Source: Halapricum desulfuricans (lineage in GTDB: Archaea > Halobacteriota > Halobacteria > Halobacteriales > Haloarculaceae). Taken from it: a stretch of 64,000 nt of DNA. The DNA lies in NCBI RefSeq assembly GCF_017094465.1, contig NZ_CP064791.1, positions 2,294,001-2,358,000 on the forward strand. The letters run 5' to 3'. The position numbers and the translations under genes are program-made. Shown piece by piece: positions 8,237 to 16,108 of the stretch. The notes under the pieces are model-generated. The model did no database searches. It had not been told where the DNA came from and saw nothing but the letters and a program-made list of their open reading frames with translations. How positions within the stretch are numbered: the stretch's first letter is position 1; each line of letters opens with the position of its first letter.

Positions 8237-8469
8237 TGCAGCGCGCCGGCACTGTCCGGGAGATCGCCCAGAGCGTCGCCGTCGTGCGCTGTCCCGGCGA
8301 CGCCCATCCCGACCTCGGAACGCCGCTGCTGGACGACCAGCTCGATACGGTCGGGCGGGTGGTCGACGTGTTCGGCCCGGTGGATCGGCCGTTCCTGGCG
8401 GTCTCGCCGGACGACGGCGTCCGGCTCGCCCCGCTTCTGGGTGAGACACTCTATTATCGCGATTCCTGA
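8236..8469 (+). CDS. gar1: H/ACA RNP protein Gar1
   Basis: Small beta-barrel subunit of archaeal H/ACA ribonucleoprotein, which binds Cbf5 and helps product release during pseudouridylation. The 77-residue product matches the archaeal form: a GTV opening near residue 5, a DDQLDTVGRVVDVFGPVDRP stretch in the middle with the conserved Gly-Val-Val and GPV turn, and a short tail. Coupled to srp19 by a one-base overlap, so two RNA-binding RNP proteins are co-expressed. Confidence 0.88.
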   Translation: MQRAGTVREIAQSVAVVRCPGDAHPDLGTPLLDDQLDTVGRVVDVFGPVDRPFLAVSPDDGVRLAPLLGETLYYRDS

Positions 8470-8571
8470 CACTCTCGGGTACACGATCGGAGGCTAATCC
8501 GACCACGAGTTGGAGACCGGGTCCGACCGCGACTCACAGGAGTTATTCGGCTCGCTGGCGGATGGCCGCCC

Positions 8572-9618
8572 ATGGAACAACGGACGCGAGCGGCCGTGGC
8601 TGCGCTTGGGATTGCGATGATCTTCCTGCTGGTCCAGCTCGGTGCGCTGGCGCTGGTCGGGCCGTTCGAACAGGCGGGACTGCAGGCGACCGAGGACCCA
8701 CAGAACGCGACCAACAGCGTCGTCTACATCGGCGCGTTGCTGGTGATGACCGGGTTCATGCTGCTGGCGTTCAAGTACGATCTCGACATCGTGATCCGGG
8801 GGCTCGTCGTATTCGTCGGTGGCTACATCGGCTTTATAGTCCTCGCGTCAGTCGTCCCGACCACGATCGTCCCCGTCGCCGGTGCGAGTGCGCTCGCCTG
8901 GGCGGCCGCGGGGGCGATCGTCCTCGGGTTGGTCGTCCACCCGGAGTGGTACGTCATCGACGCGGCCGGGACCCTGATGGGTGCCGGGGCGGCAGGTCTG
9001 TTCGGGATCTCCTTCGGCGTGCTCCCGGCGCTCGTGTTGCTCGCCGCGCTGGCGGTCTACGACGCGATCAGCGTCTACGGGACCGAGCATATGCTCACCC
9101 TCGCGGAGGGTGTGATGGATCTCCGCGTTCCGGTCGTGCTGGTCGTCCCGCTGTCGCTGTCGTACTCGTTTCTGGACGCGGACACGCCCGACAGCGTCAC
9201 CGAGGCGGAATCGGAGAGTGAGGGCCGAGAGGATTCAGACAGAGCAGACGGGGACGACTACAGCGAGCAAGGCGCAGACACGGAAACGGACGGCGACGAA
9301 GAGCCGCTCGACCGGGACGCATTGTTCATCGGGCTGGGCGACGCGGTGATCCCGACAGTCCTGGTCGCGAGTGCGGCCGCGTTTGCCCCCGCATCGGTCC
9401 CGACGGTCGCGGCCGGCGGGCTGGCGGTGCCGATGACGGCCATCGGCGCGATGGTCGGGACGTTCCTCGGGCTCGCCGTGCTGCTTCGGATGGTCCTGCG
9501 CGGGCGCGCCCATGCCGGACTGCCGCTGCTCAACGGCGGCGCGATCGCCGGCTACCTCCTCACCGCACTGGCGAGCGGGCTCTCGGTCGCGGAGGCAGTC
9601 GGGCTCGCCGGCGTCTAG
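8572..9618 (+). CDS. Presenilin-like (A22 family) intramembrane aspartyl protease
   Basis: Multi-helix membrane protein of 348 residues of the archaeal presenilin homologue family. The two catalytic aspartates are in the expected motifs: YD at residues 163-164 and GLGD at 254-257. A C-terminal LPLLNGG (317-323) stands where the PAL motif is found; the first residue of PAL is kept as Leu-Pro-Leu. A long acidic, Asp/Glu-rich cytoplasmic loop of about 45 residues separates the two catalytic helices. It would cleave substrates within the membrane; natural substrates in haloarchaea are not known. No operon partner is apparent. Confidence 0.88.
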   Translation: MEQRTRAAVAALGIAMIFLLVQLGALALVGPFEQAGLQATEDPQNATNSVVYIGALLVMTGFMLLAFKYDLDIVIRGLVVFVGGYIGFIVLASVVPTTIVPVAGASALAWAAAGAIVLGLVVHPEWYVIDAAGTLMGAGAAGLFGISFGVLPALVLLAALAVYDAISVYGTEHMLTLAEGVMDLRVPVVLVVPLSLSYSFLDADTPDSVTEAESESEGREDSDRADGDDYSEQGADTETDGDEEPLDRDALFIGLGDAVIPTVLVASAAAFAPASVPTVAAGGLAVPMTAIGAMVGTFLGLAVLLRMVLRGRAHAGLPLLNGGAIAGYLLTALASGLSVAEAVGLAGV

Positions 9619-9833
9619 TCTCGCGACCCAGTTGCTGACGAGCTTGTTATAGAAAGCTTCGCAGGCTCTGCCTACTGTCAAGACTCGCGTGTGAGATAGA
9701 AAGCGCTTATCGGCCACCTGTGTGCTCTTATAAAGGGCAAGGAGAATACCCGCGCCTTTAGACTGGGATGAGCCGATGCAGTGCCCGACTACCTGGCAGC
9801 AACCGTGAACGCGGAGAGGGATGTCAATTCTTT

Positions 9834-10565
9834 TCACTCACTTGGGAGACTCGTAATAATCGATTCAGTGAGAGCCGGCTCTAGTCCAGTGTCCCGGTAT
9901 CCCGCTGCGAGGTTGACGTCGACAGCCCAATACTGGCCGTCGCCATCTTTGACCAAGTCAACCCCGACACCCCGAAGGTCAAATCGTTCAACAAATTCTC
10001 GGAGCGACGCTGCAAGTGCTGGCCTGATCTCTATCTGGCCGATGAATTGTTTCTCCCCGTGGAGCTTCGAGGTGACGCGCCGCCCCGCGACGTGTATTTC
10101 TGACCCGTCGTTGACGGCATAATACTTGTAATCGACTGGTTCCGTCGGAACCAGCTCCTGATAGAAATCTCCCTCGCCGTTGAGTTCGGGTTCGTCGTTC
10201 CAGATGTAGTAGCCTTTAGCGACGTACTCACCATCAGGTTTCTCGAAGGAGACTTCAGGTGTGAGAAATCCCATCTCCGAAAGCGCTCGAAGACCGACAA
10301 GCCGTGAACTGAACAAAATCACCGCCTGCAAGTTGTTCCACAGCACTATCCCCGTCCGTCGAGCATGCCTGAGAGCTGGGAGTGCACTCGGGAGTGTTTT
10401 CTTGTTAACGATCAACGAGAGGTCGGCGATCTGTTCTGGTGAGAGGGGTGATTGGGGATGGAAGAATCGAACCTGAAAGCCTGCACTCCGAAGACGCTCG
10501 GCTACGTCGCTGAACACCGGCTTGTGCTTTTGACACAGGATACCGATACCGCGATTACGTTCCAT
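9834..10565 (-). CDS. Small RimK-like ATP-grasp ligase
   Basis: A 243-residue protein with ATP-grasp features. The N-terminal half is Rossmann-like (GIGILCQKHKPVFSDVAERL), then a pre-grasp segment with VNKKTLPSA and RLVGLRALSEMGFLTPE. The ATP-binding Lys is probably in VAKGYYIW, FYQELVP carries the hinge acidic residue, and the metal-binding DVNLAAGYRDTG near residue 215-226 resembles the Asp/Asn pair of the fold. It is shorter than typical RimK (about 290). Reaction unknown: ligation of an amino acid or amine to a carboxylate is expected for the family. It is divergent from the amphi-Trp gene at 10727 in AT-richer DNA, suggesting transfer as a pair. Confidence 0.72.
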   Translation of the reverse strand: MERNRGIGILCQKHKPVFSDVAERLRSAGFQVRFFHPQSPLSPEQIADLSLIVNKKTLPSALPALRHARRTGIVLWNNLQAVILFSSRLVGLRALSEMGFLTPEVSFEKPDGEYVAKGYYIWNDEPELNGEGDFYQELVPTEPVDYKYYAVNDGSEIHVAGRRVTSKLHGEKQFIGQIEIRPALAASLREFVERFDLRGVGVDLVKDGDGQYWAVDVNLAAGYRDTGLEPALTESIITSLPSE

Positions 10566-10694
10566 ACGGCTCTACGGTGGTGTTCAAGCGCGAATTTGAA
10601 TAGCATTCGGGTGTGTAGCGATTTCAATGAGTGGGGATGGCCCGACAGATGTGAACACACTGGCCAGTCCTATCGACTCAATACGGCGGGCGCA

Positions 10695-10700
10695 TTTATT
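10695..10700 (+). promoter_or_regulatory. TATA-like box of the amphi-Trp gene
   Basis: TTTATT lies about 29 bases before the ATG at 10727, the spacing expected for a leaderless haloarchaeal transcript. On the other strand a GAATTTGAATAG stretch near 10590-10605 could serve the divergent ATP-grasp gene. Confidence 0.45.
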
Positions 10701-10726
10701 GGTGCAGGCTGTGTACTACCTTTTGT

Positions 10727-11014
10727 ATGCCTGAAGAAGTACTGTTCAAATCAGAAAGCGACCAGAGTCGAGAAGAGATTGCATCGTACCTACGGAAAGT
10801 CGCGGACACCCTCGACAGCGGCAACGCTATCACGCTGAAAGCAGGCTCCGAATCTGTAACGCTGAATCCCCCTGCCCGACCGACCTTCGAAGTCAAAGCT
10901 GAACGCGAAGGTCCGGCTGGCAACATGACTGAACGAAGTATCGAGTTCGAACTCGAATGGGACGAGAACGACGGGGAGGAGGGTGGCGGAAGTGATCAGT
11001 TAGAAATCGAGTAG
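10727..11014 (+). CDS. amphi-Trp domain protein
   Basis: A 95-residue acidic protein. The pattern SREEIASYLRKVADTL (amphipathic helix), then a strand pair with ITLKAGSESVTLNPP and a C-terminal FELEWDEN with the conserved tryptophan near residue 83, is that of the amphi-Trp domain (TIGR04354). The tail is rich in Glu, Asp and Gly. Biochemical role is unknown. It stands divergent from an ATP-grasp ligase with 161 bases between the starts, so the two may be co-regulated and the ligase may act on this protein or in its pathway; that link is inference from proximity. Confidence 0.72.
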   Translation: MPEEVLFKSESDQSREEIASYLRKVADTLDSGNAITLKAGSESVTLNPPARPTFEVKAEREGPAGNMTERSIEFELEWDENDGEEGGGSDQLEIE

Positions 11015-11206
11015 TCACTTCGGACGCACGCTGAGCAGCTGATTCAGGGGAACAGGTCTGGAGCAAATGTGGCCTCTGTGCTGACTTGGTCTCCTACATC
11101 TTTCATAATGGATTGAATATGGTTTGAGACTGACGGATAGATTAGGAACTGATGCGGAGGTGCGCTAATCGACTGTGAGATGTCTTATGAAACGCTATGC
11201 TGGCGT

Positions 11207-12199
11207 TTAGTCCATCGCTTCGCTCGCGGGGGCGAACGAGATCGACTCACCGAGATCGCGATCGGCGGCCTTCTCGTAGAGCATATGAGCGGCAGCGACG
11301 GTCTCGATCGCAGTGCCGCCGCTGTCGAACAGCGTGATCTCCTCGTCGCTGGTTCGGCCCTCGGCGGTCCCCGCGACGACGTCCCCGAGTTCCGCGTGGA
11401 CGTGGTCGTCGTCGACGGCGCCCGCCTCGCGAGCGAGGATGAACGCCCCGGCGTCCTGTTCGATCCGGGCGCGCAGGTCCGGGACGTAGGTCGCCCGCTC
11501 GACGGTCCGCGCGTCGACCTCACGTTTCTCGGGGTGATATTGCCCCATCGCCGTGACGTGCGTGCCGGGTTCGAGCCGATCGCCGTCGAACACCGGCTCG
11601 CCGGATTTCGTCGCCGTGATGACGATGTCTGCGCCTTCGACGGCGGCCGCGGGCGAGGCGACGGCGGCGACGGTCGCGTCCAGTTCAGCGTTCATGTCGG
11701 CGGCGAAAGTCTCGCGGTGGTCGGCAGTCGGCGAGTAGACGGCCACCTGATCGAGGTCGCGGACGGTCGCCGTCGCCCGGAGCTGCCCCCTGGCCTGGAT
11801 GCCGCTGCCGAACAGCCCGACCGTGCTGGCGTCGGCACGGGCGAGCGCGTCCACACCGACGGCCCCGGTCGCGCCGGTCTTGCGCGGATTGAGATGCGCT
11901 CCGTCGAACACCGCCAGCGGTCGCCCCGATTCGGCATCGTACACCGGTAACATGAAGTGCGCGTCCCCATCGCCGAACCCGGCGGCGTACGTGTAGCCAC
12001 CCATTGCGCCCGTCTCGGGCAGAATCGCGAGATACCCCGTCAACATCCCTGGCGGATCATCCCGCGTCAGCGCGGTCCGTGGCTCGGCCGGGGCACCCTC
12101 GCCGCGCTGGCGATACCCCTCCCGAACCGCCGTGACGTACTCCGCAGGCGTCGCGAGCTCCTCTGTCTCCTCGCTCCGATAGAACGGTACTTCGACCAT
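11207..12199 (-). CDS. Ornithine cyclodeaminase / mu-crystallin family NAD(P)-dependent dehydrogenase
   Basis: 330-residue member of the ornithine cyclodeaminase/mu-crystallin family, which includes alanine dehydrogenases and imine reductases. The Rossmann motif GLFGSGIQARGQL begins near residue 128. The family's substrate-side lysine region (LNPRKTGATGAVG) precedes it, and TATKSGEPVFDGDRL plus HVTAMGQYHPEKREVD follow. The C-terminal FDSGGTAIETVAAA is also typical. Substrate cannot be chosen from sequence: L-alanine/pyruvate, ornithine/proline or another imino acid are possible. It stands alone, upstream of an intergenic stretch. Confidence 0.82.
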   Translation of the reverse strand: MVEVPFYRSEETEELATPAEYVTAVREGYRQRGEGAPAEPRTALTRDDPPGMLTGYLAILPETGAMGGYTYAAGFGDGDAHFMLPVYDAESGRPLAVFDGAHLNPRKTGATGAVGVDALARADASTVGLFGSGIQARGQLRATATVRDLDQVAVYSPTADHRETFAADMNAELDATVAAVASPAAAVEGADIVITATKSGEPVFDGDRLEPGTHVTAMGQYHPEKREVDARTVERATYVPDLRARIEQDAGAFILAREAGAVDDDHVHAELGDVVAGTAEGRTSDEEITLFDSGGTAIETVAAAHMLYEKAADRDLGESISFAPASEAMD

Positions 12200-12491
12200 A
12201 CGAGATGGGTTCGGTCCCGACGGTTGTATACCTGGCCGTCGCTGGATCGCGCCGGTCGAAACGGAGTTATCGGGCGTGATAACAGAGGTTGGCAGCCAGT
12301 AGCAGCCGGAAGAGCGTAGGCAGACCAGTACAAGGGTGGCATGTGGAACGCTCCGCAGTCAGGCAGTTTCAGTACCTGACGGCGAGATTTGTTGTTTTAT
12401 CGAATGATAATCAGGGGCTAGCCCTTATACGAGAGGGATCCCCAGTTGAAAGTAGGCGGACGGTGGAACAAAACCCCGTCCACACAGGACA
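12200..12491. other. Intergenic region with promoter signals
   Basis: 292 bases between the divergent cyclodeaminase-family gene and a small gene at 12492. AT-rich patches (TTGTTGTTTTATCGAATGATAATC near 12390, shown here in part, and CCCTTATACGAG near 12421-12432) could hold promoter elements for the downstream gene. No convincing ORF or RNA seen. Confidence 0.35.
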
Positions 12492-12659
12492 ATGGACAGT
12501 GATGCTACGGACGACACGGCCGGGCTAGCGGGGGACGACGACCAGTCTCAGCGATACGCCGAGCTGACACTCGACGACGAGTTCGTGATCTACGACCGGG
12601 AGAACCACGAGGCCTGGATCCAGTCGACCGTGGCGGTGTCGATCGAGGACTATCAGTAA
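12492..12659 (+). CDS. Small haloarchaeal protein, DUF7331-like
   Basis: A 55-codon gene below the usual ORF size cut-off. The product is very acidic at its start (Asp-rich first 20 residues), followed by RYAELTLDDEFVIYDRENHE and AWIQSTVAVSIEDYQ. The FVIYDREN...AWIQS block resembles a family of tiny haloarchaeal proteins I know as DUF7331; the family name is from memory. No function is known. Coding is supported by strong third-position G/C and absence of conflicting genes. Confidence 0.65.
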   Translation: MDSDATDDTAGLAGDDDQSQRYAELTLDDEFVIYDRENHEAWIQSTVAVSIEDYQ

Positions 12660-12695
12660 GGGTCCGTTTTCGTGCGGCGTTCGTTTCGCAGTCGA

Positions 12696-13118
12696 TCACC
12701 CGCCGTACAGCCACGCGATCGTCATCCGCCAGGGAACGAGCAGCGCCAGTCCGACGCCGATCGAGACGGCCACAAACGTGAGCGCGACGCCGCCGGGGAC
12801 GAACGGCAGCGCGCGAATCGCCATCGTGATCAGGACGGCCATCACCCAGGCTGGAGCCGTCCACGAGAACGCCCGAAGCGGGAATTTCCACGCGTCCGCC
12901 GTATAGAGACCCCCGACGAAGGCGGCCAGCAGCCAGCCGAGCAGGAAGGGGACGAACGCCTCGATTGCCGCGACCGGGGCGTTCCACGGCGGCGAGCCGT
13001 GTGTGAACTCCCCGATCGCGACGAACAGCCCGATCAGGACGACGTCACCGGCGGCGACCAGCGCGGACAGCCCCGTTCGATCGACGCGGCGATCGATCGC
13101 TCCGACCACCTGTATCAT
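12696..13118 (-). CDS. DUF3054 family membrane protein
   Basis: 140-residue hydrophobic protein with about four membrane helices. It has the DUF3054 pattern: an N-terminal DRTGLSALVAAGDVVLIGLF helix, the PPWN and FLLGWLLAAFVGGLY block near residue 50-80, a WTAPAWVMAVLI helix and a short C-terminal tail ending WLYGG. The start at 13118 was preferred over longer frames because the preceding 47 residues look unlike protein. It runs parallel to the downstream methyltransferase gene on the same strand. Function unknown. Confidence 0.75.
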   Translation of the reverse strand: MIQVVGAIDRRVDRTGLSALVAAGDVVLIGLFVAIGEFTHGSPPWNAPVAAIEAFVPFLLGWLLAAFVGGLYTADAWKFPLRAFSWTAPAWVMAVLITMAIRALPFVPGGVALTFVAVSIGVGLALLVPWRMTIAWLYGG

Positions 13119-13140
13119 ACCGGTAGCTCGGACCCCGAGC

Positions 13141-13716
13141 CTATGTGCCTTCGCGTTTCGAGGCGACACCGGCGACCGTGTATCCGAACCCGCCGTCGAG
13201 GAGGTGCGTCTCGAAGCCGGCAGTTTCGAGGCGGTTTCGAAGCTCGTCGGGAGCGACAAAGCGAGAGTCGAAGCCCACGAGTCGTTCGCCGACAGCCAGC
13301 ACCCGGCCCGGGACAGTCGTCGGGTCGAAGTCGCTGACGACGATCACGCCGCCGGGGGCGAGCACGCGAAACGCCTCTTCGAAGAGACGGTCCCACTCGT
13401 AGATGTGATGGAGCGCGTCGACGATCGTGATCGCATCGACGGCGCCCGTCGACAGCGGCATGCGGCCGGCGTCCCCCTGCACGCTCGGAAGCGTCGCCTG
13501 TTCGAGCATCCCTCTGGACGCGTCGAGGACGAGTCGCTGTTCGACCGCGAGCGTCTGCGCCGCACGCCCGGTCCCGCCGCCGACGTCGACCAGTCGCCGG
13601 ACGGGACGGTCGGCCAGTTCGAGCCCGCGAGTGAGATGAGTCGCCTGTGCGCCAGGCATAAACAGATCGTAATAGCGCGCGAACCGATCGAAGAGAGCGA
13701 CGTCGCCAGTGGACAT
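13141..13716 (-). CDS. Class I SAM-dependent methyltransferase
   Basis: 191-residue methyltransferase. Motif I is VDVGGGTGRAAQ near residue 42-53, with the acidic residue of strand 2 in LVLDASRGML, the GDAGRMPLSTGAVDAI segment (motif II/III) and VDALHHIYEWDRLFEE with FRVLAPGGVIVVSDF typical of UbiE/methyltransferase-11 domains. The N-terminal FDRFARYYDLFMPG also recalls UbiE-like enzymes. Substrate unknown. Translation probably starts at ATG 13716, 9 codons inside the longest frame. Divergent from the GNAT gene at 13793. Confidence 0.8.
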   Translation of the reverse strand: MSTGDVALFDRFARYYDLFMPGAQATHLTRGLELADRPVRRLVDVGGGTGRAAQTLAVEQRLVLDASRGMLEQATLPSVQGDAGRMPLSTGAVDAITIVDALHHIYEWDRLFEEAFRVLAPGGVIVVSDFDPTTVPGRVLAVGERLVGFDSRFVAPDELRNRLETAGFETHLLDGGFGYTVAGVASKREGT

Positions 13717-13792
13717 GCTACAGATAAGGCCCGGGACGATCAAAAGGAACGCGGAGCAATACGTCTTTGCCGCCGGGCGCCCTGGCCGACGT

Positions 13793-14317
13793 ATGGAATT
13801 CGAACTGCTCGGCTGGGCCGACGACGGGCCGACGCTACGGCTCGACCACGAGCGGTTCAGCTACGCCGGGAAGTTCGTCATGTCGGCGACCGGCAAGGCC
13901 GCCGTTCGCGACGGAGCGATCGTCGCCGCGGCGGCGTTCGACCGCGACCGGACGGACGAGTCGACGCTGCGGATCCGCTACGTGACGGTCCGGCGCGACC
14001 GCCAGGGTGAGGGGATCGGATCGCAGCTCCTGCGGACGATCCGGGAGCGGGCGGCCGCTCGGGACTTCGAGCGAGTCGTGATCGCGGTGAACAACCCGTT
14101 CGCCTACGAGGCCGCCTCGAAGGCCGGGTTCGGCTACACGGGCGAGCAAACCGGGCTGGCCGAACGCGTCATGGCGTGGCCCGCGCCGGATCGCTCGGGA
14201 TGGTACCGCGAGGGGATCGAAAGTTTCCGTGACGAAGAACTACCGCCGGAAGCCAGTGCGTTCATCGACGCGCGCGAAACGGCCCCACCGGTCGTCGATT
14301 CGTTTCCGGACGCGTAA
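13793..14317 (+). CDS. GNAT family N-acetyltransferase
   Basis: 174-residue acetyltransferase. The acetyl-CoA-binding loop is RRDRQGEGIGSQLLRTIRER (Q/R-x-x-G-x-G/A motif) near residue 69-88, preceded by the strand LRIRYVTV and followed by VVIAVNNPFAYEAASKAGF, as in RimI-like folds. The C-terminal 40 residues are acidic and probably extra to the fold. Substrate not deducible. The stop codon lies inside the first unit of a 38-bp tandem duplication. Confidence 0.8.
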   Translation: MEFELLGWADDGPTLRLDHERFSYAGKFVMSATGKAAVRDGAIVAAAAFDRDRTDESTLRIRYVTVRRDRQGEGIGSQLLRTIRERAAARDFERVVIAVNNPFAYEAASKAGFGYTGEQTGLAERVMAWPAPDRSGWYREGIESFRDEELPPEASAFIDARETAPPVVDSFPDA

Positions 14318-14368
14318 GTCGGCGTTCGACCGTCGATTCGTTTCCGGACGTATAGGTCGGCGGCTACA
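14293..14368. repeat. 38-bp tandem duplication over the GNAT stop codon
   Basis: Unit 1 is 14293-14330, unit 2 is 14331-14368. Both begin CGTCGATTCGTTTCCGGACG; within the first 32 positions three bases differ. Unit 1 includes the GNAT stop TAA; unit 2 is non-coding. It looks like a past slippage duplication of the gene end. Confidence 0.7.
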
Positions 14369-14394
14369 GCACAGCGAGACGAAACAGCGCTCGT

Positions 14395-14982
14395 TCACGC
14401 CGACTGTCCGTCGATCGGCGCGGACTCGAACAGCCGCGAACCACACTCGTCACAGTCGACGGCTGCGACCTGATAGCTGCCACAGCAGGACTCGACGGTC
14501 TCGGTGTCGAACACGACCGGCGTGCCACACTCGGGACAGGTCTCCAGAAACAGTCGCAGTCCCTTGAGCAGGCGGCTCCGGTCGGCAACCGGCAGATCGT
14601 GCCACTCCTCGAGGCGGTCTTCGAGCAATCGAGCGGCGGCCAGATCCGCGTAAAAGGCCGCCTGTGACTCCAGCGCACCGATCAGCGCGCCGTCGACGGT
14701 GATGCGAAACGCATCGTCGACGGCCTCGAGTTCGACTTCGCCCGCCGAATCGATCCCCATCACGTCGATCAGTTCCTCGCGGTTGGTTCCGTCGCTGGAC
14801 TTGACGGCCGCGATCTCCGCCTGCCAGGCCTCGTTGAACGACGAGGTGACCTGCAGATCCCCGGATGGCGCTTCTTCGAGGGCACCCGCCGCGAGTAACT
14901 CCGTCTCGGGATTCTCGACTGTCGGCCCCCCGTCAGTGCGAACCCGCCGTCGTGACGACGACTGTCGGTCTCGATCGGTCAT
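14395..14982 (-). CDS. Conserved haloarchaeal protein with C-terminal zinc-binding cysteines
   Basis: 195-residue protein of unknown function. The first 30 residues are basic, Ser/Arg-rich and probably disordered; the middle (residues 45-135) is an acidic helical domain with EELIDVMGIDSAGEVELEAV. The C-terminal 50 residues hold CPECG, CCGSY and CDECG, three cysteine groups able to form a zinc ribbon, separated by about 14 and 12 residues. The start ATG 14982 avoids a non-protein-like extension. Divergent from the fen gene at 15083. Confidence 0.6.
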   Translation of the reverse strand: MTDRDRQSSSRRRVRTDGGPTVENPETELLAAGALEEAPSGDLQVTSSFNEAWQAEIAAVKSSDGTNREELIDVMGIDSAGEVELEAVDDAFRITVDGALIGALESQAAFYADLAAARLLEDRLEEWHDLPVADRSRLLKGLRLFLETCPECGTPVVFDTETVESCCGSYQVAAVDCDECGSRLFESAPIDGQSA

Positions 14983-15082
14983 ACGCCCGCCGATTAGACA
15001 CCGGGGCTTGTAAATTAATCCACTCGTGTCGTCGAACGCACGTCCGGTAAGGTGAAACCGCTGTCGGCCTAACGGCCGCTCG

Positions 15083-16063
15083 ATGGGAAACGCAGCGCTT
15101 CGCGATCTGGCGGTTATCGAGGACGTGCCGTTCGCCGAGTTGCAGGGCTCGGTCGTCGCGGTGGACGCCCACAACTGGCTGTACCGCTATCTGACGACGA
15201 CCGTCAAGTGGACCAGCGACGACGTGTACACGACGAGCGACGGCGAGGAAGTCGCAAACCTCGTCGGCGTCGTGCAGGGGCTCCCGAAGTTCTTCGAGCA
15301 CGATCTGACGCCGGTGTTCGTCTTCGACGGTGCGGTCACGGATCTCAAGGACGACGAGGTAAAGCAGCGACGCGAAAAGCGCGAGGCGGCAGAGCAGCGC
15401 CTCGAGCAAGCACGCGAGCGCGGTGACGACCTCGCAGTCGCTCGATTGGAGTCACGGACCCAGCGACTGACCGAGACGATCGTCGAGACGACACGGGAGT
15501 TACTCGAACTGCTCGACGTGCCGATCGTCGATGCGCCGGCCGAAGGAGAGGCCCAGGCGGCGGTGATGGCCCGCCGCGGTGACGTCGATTACGCCGGCAC
15601 GGAAGACTACGACGCCCTGCTGTTCGGCGCGCCGCTGACGCTCAGGCAACTGACCAGCAAGGGCGATCCCGAGTTGATGGATCTGGACGCGACGCTGTCC
15701 GAACACGACCTCACCTGGGAACAGTTGATCGACGTGGCGATCCTCTGTGGGACCGACTTCAACGAGGGCGTCTCCGGATACGGCCCGAAGACGTCGGTCA
15801 AGGCGGTCAGGGAACACGGGGATCTGTGGGGCGTCATCGAGGCCGAGGGGCTACAGGTCGAGAACGTCGACCGGATCAGAGGGCTCTTCCGGGATCCGCC
15901 GGTCGCCGAAACGCCGGCGTTGGATCTCGATATCTCGCCCGACGTGAGCGCGGCCCGCGAGTACGTCACCGAGACCTGGGAGGTCGACCCCGGAGAGGTC
16001 GAGCGCGGGTTCGAACGGATCGAGCAGTCACAGGTCCAGACCGGGCTCGATCAGTGGTCATAG
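15083..16063 (+). CDS. fen: Flap endonuclease FEN-1
   Basis: Structure-specific nuclease that removes RNA primers and 5' flaps in Okazaki fragment maturation and repair. The 326-residue protein has the N-domain ([20 protein letters not shown]) and I-domain acidic metal ligands ([34 protein letters not shown]), then the DNA-binding helix-three-turn-helix [14 protein letters not shown] near residue 233-246. The C-terminus ends QTGLDQWS, a PCNA-interacting (PIP) box. Length fits archaeal FEN-1. Confidence 0.95.
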   Translation: MGNAALRDLAVIEDVPFAELQGSVVAVDAHNWLYRYLTTTVKWTSDDVYTTSDGEEVANLVGVVQGLPKFFEHDLTPVFVFDGAVTDLKDDEVKQRREKREAAEQRLEQARERGDDLAVARLESRTQRLTETIVETTRELLELLDVPIVDAPAEGEAQAAVMARRGDVDYAGTEDYDALLFGAPLTLRQLTSKGDPELMDLDATLSEHDLTWEQLIDVAILCGTDFNEGVSGYGPKTSVKAVREHGDLWGVIEAEGLQVENVDRIRGLFRDPPVAETPALDLDISPDVSAAREYVTETWEVDPGEVERGFERIEQSQVQTGLDQWS

Positions 16064-16108
16064 CCGGGGTCGCAACACTCACCAACGGTCCAGTCGGAAG
16101 GTACGTGT

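Noticed and set aside
12672-14010. Long plus-strand frames opposite DUF3054 and the methyltransferase
   Set aside because: Arg/Asp-rich shadow translations of the real minus-strand genes, common in high-GC DNA.
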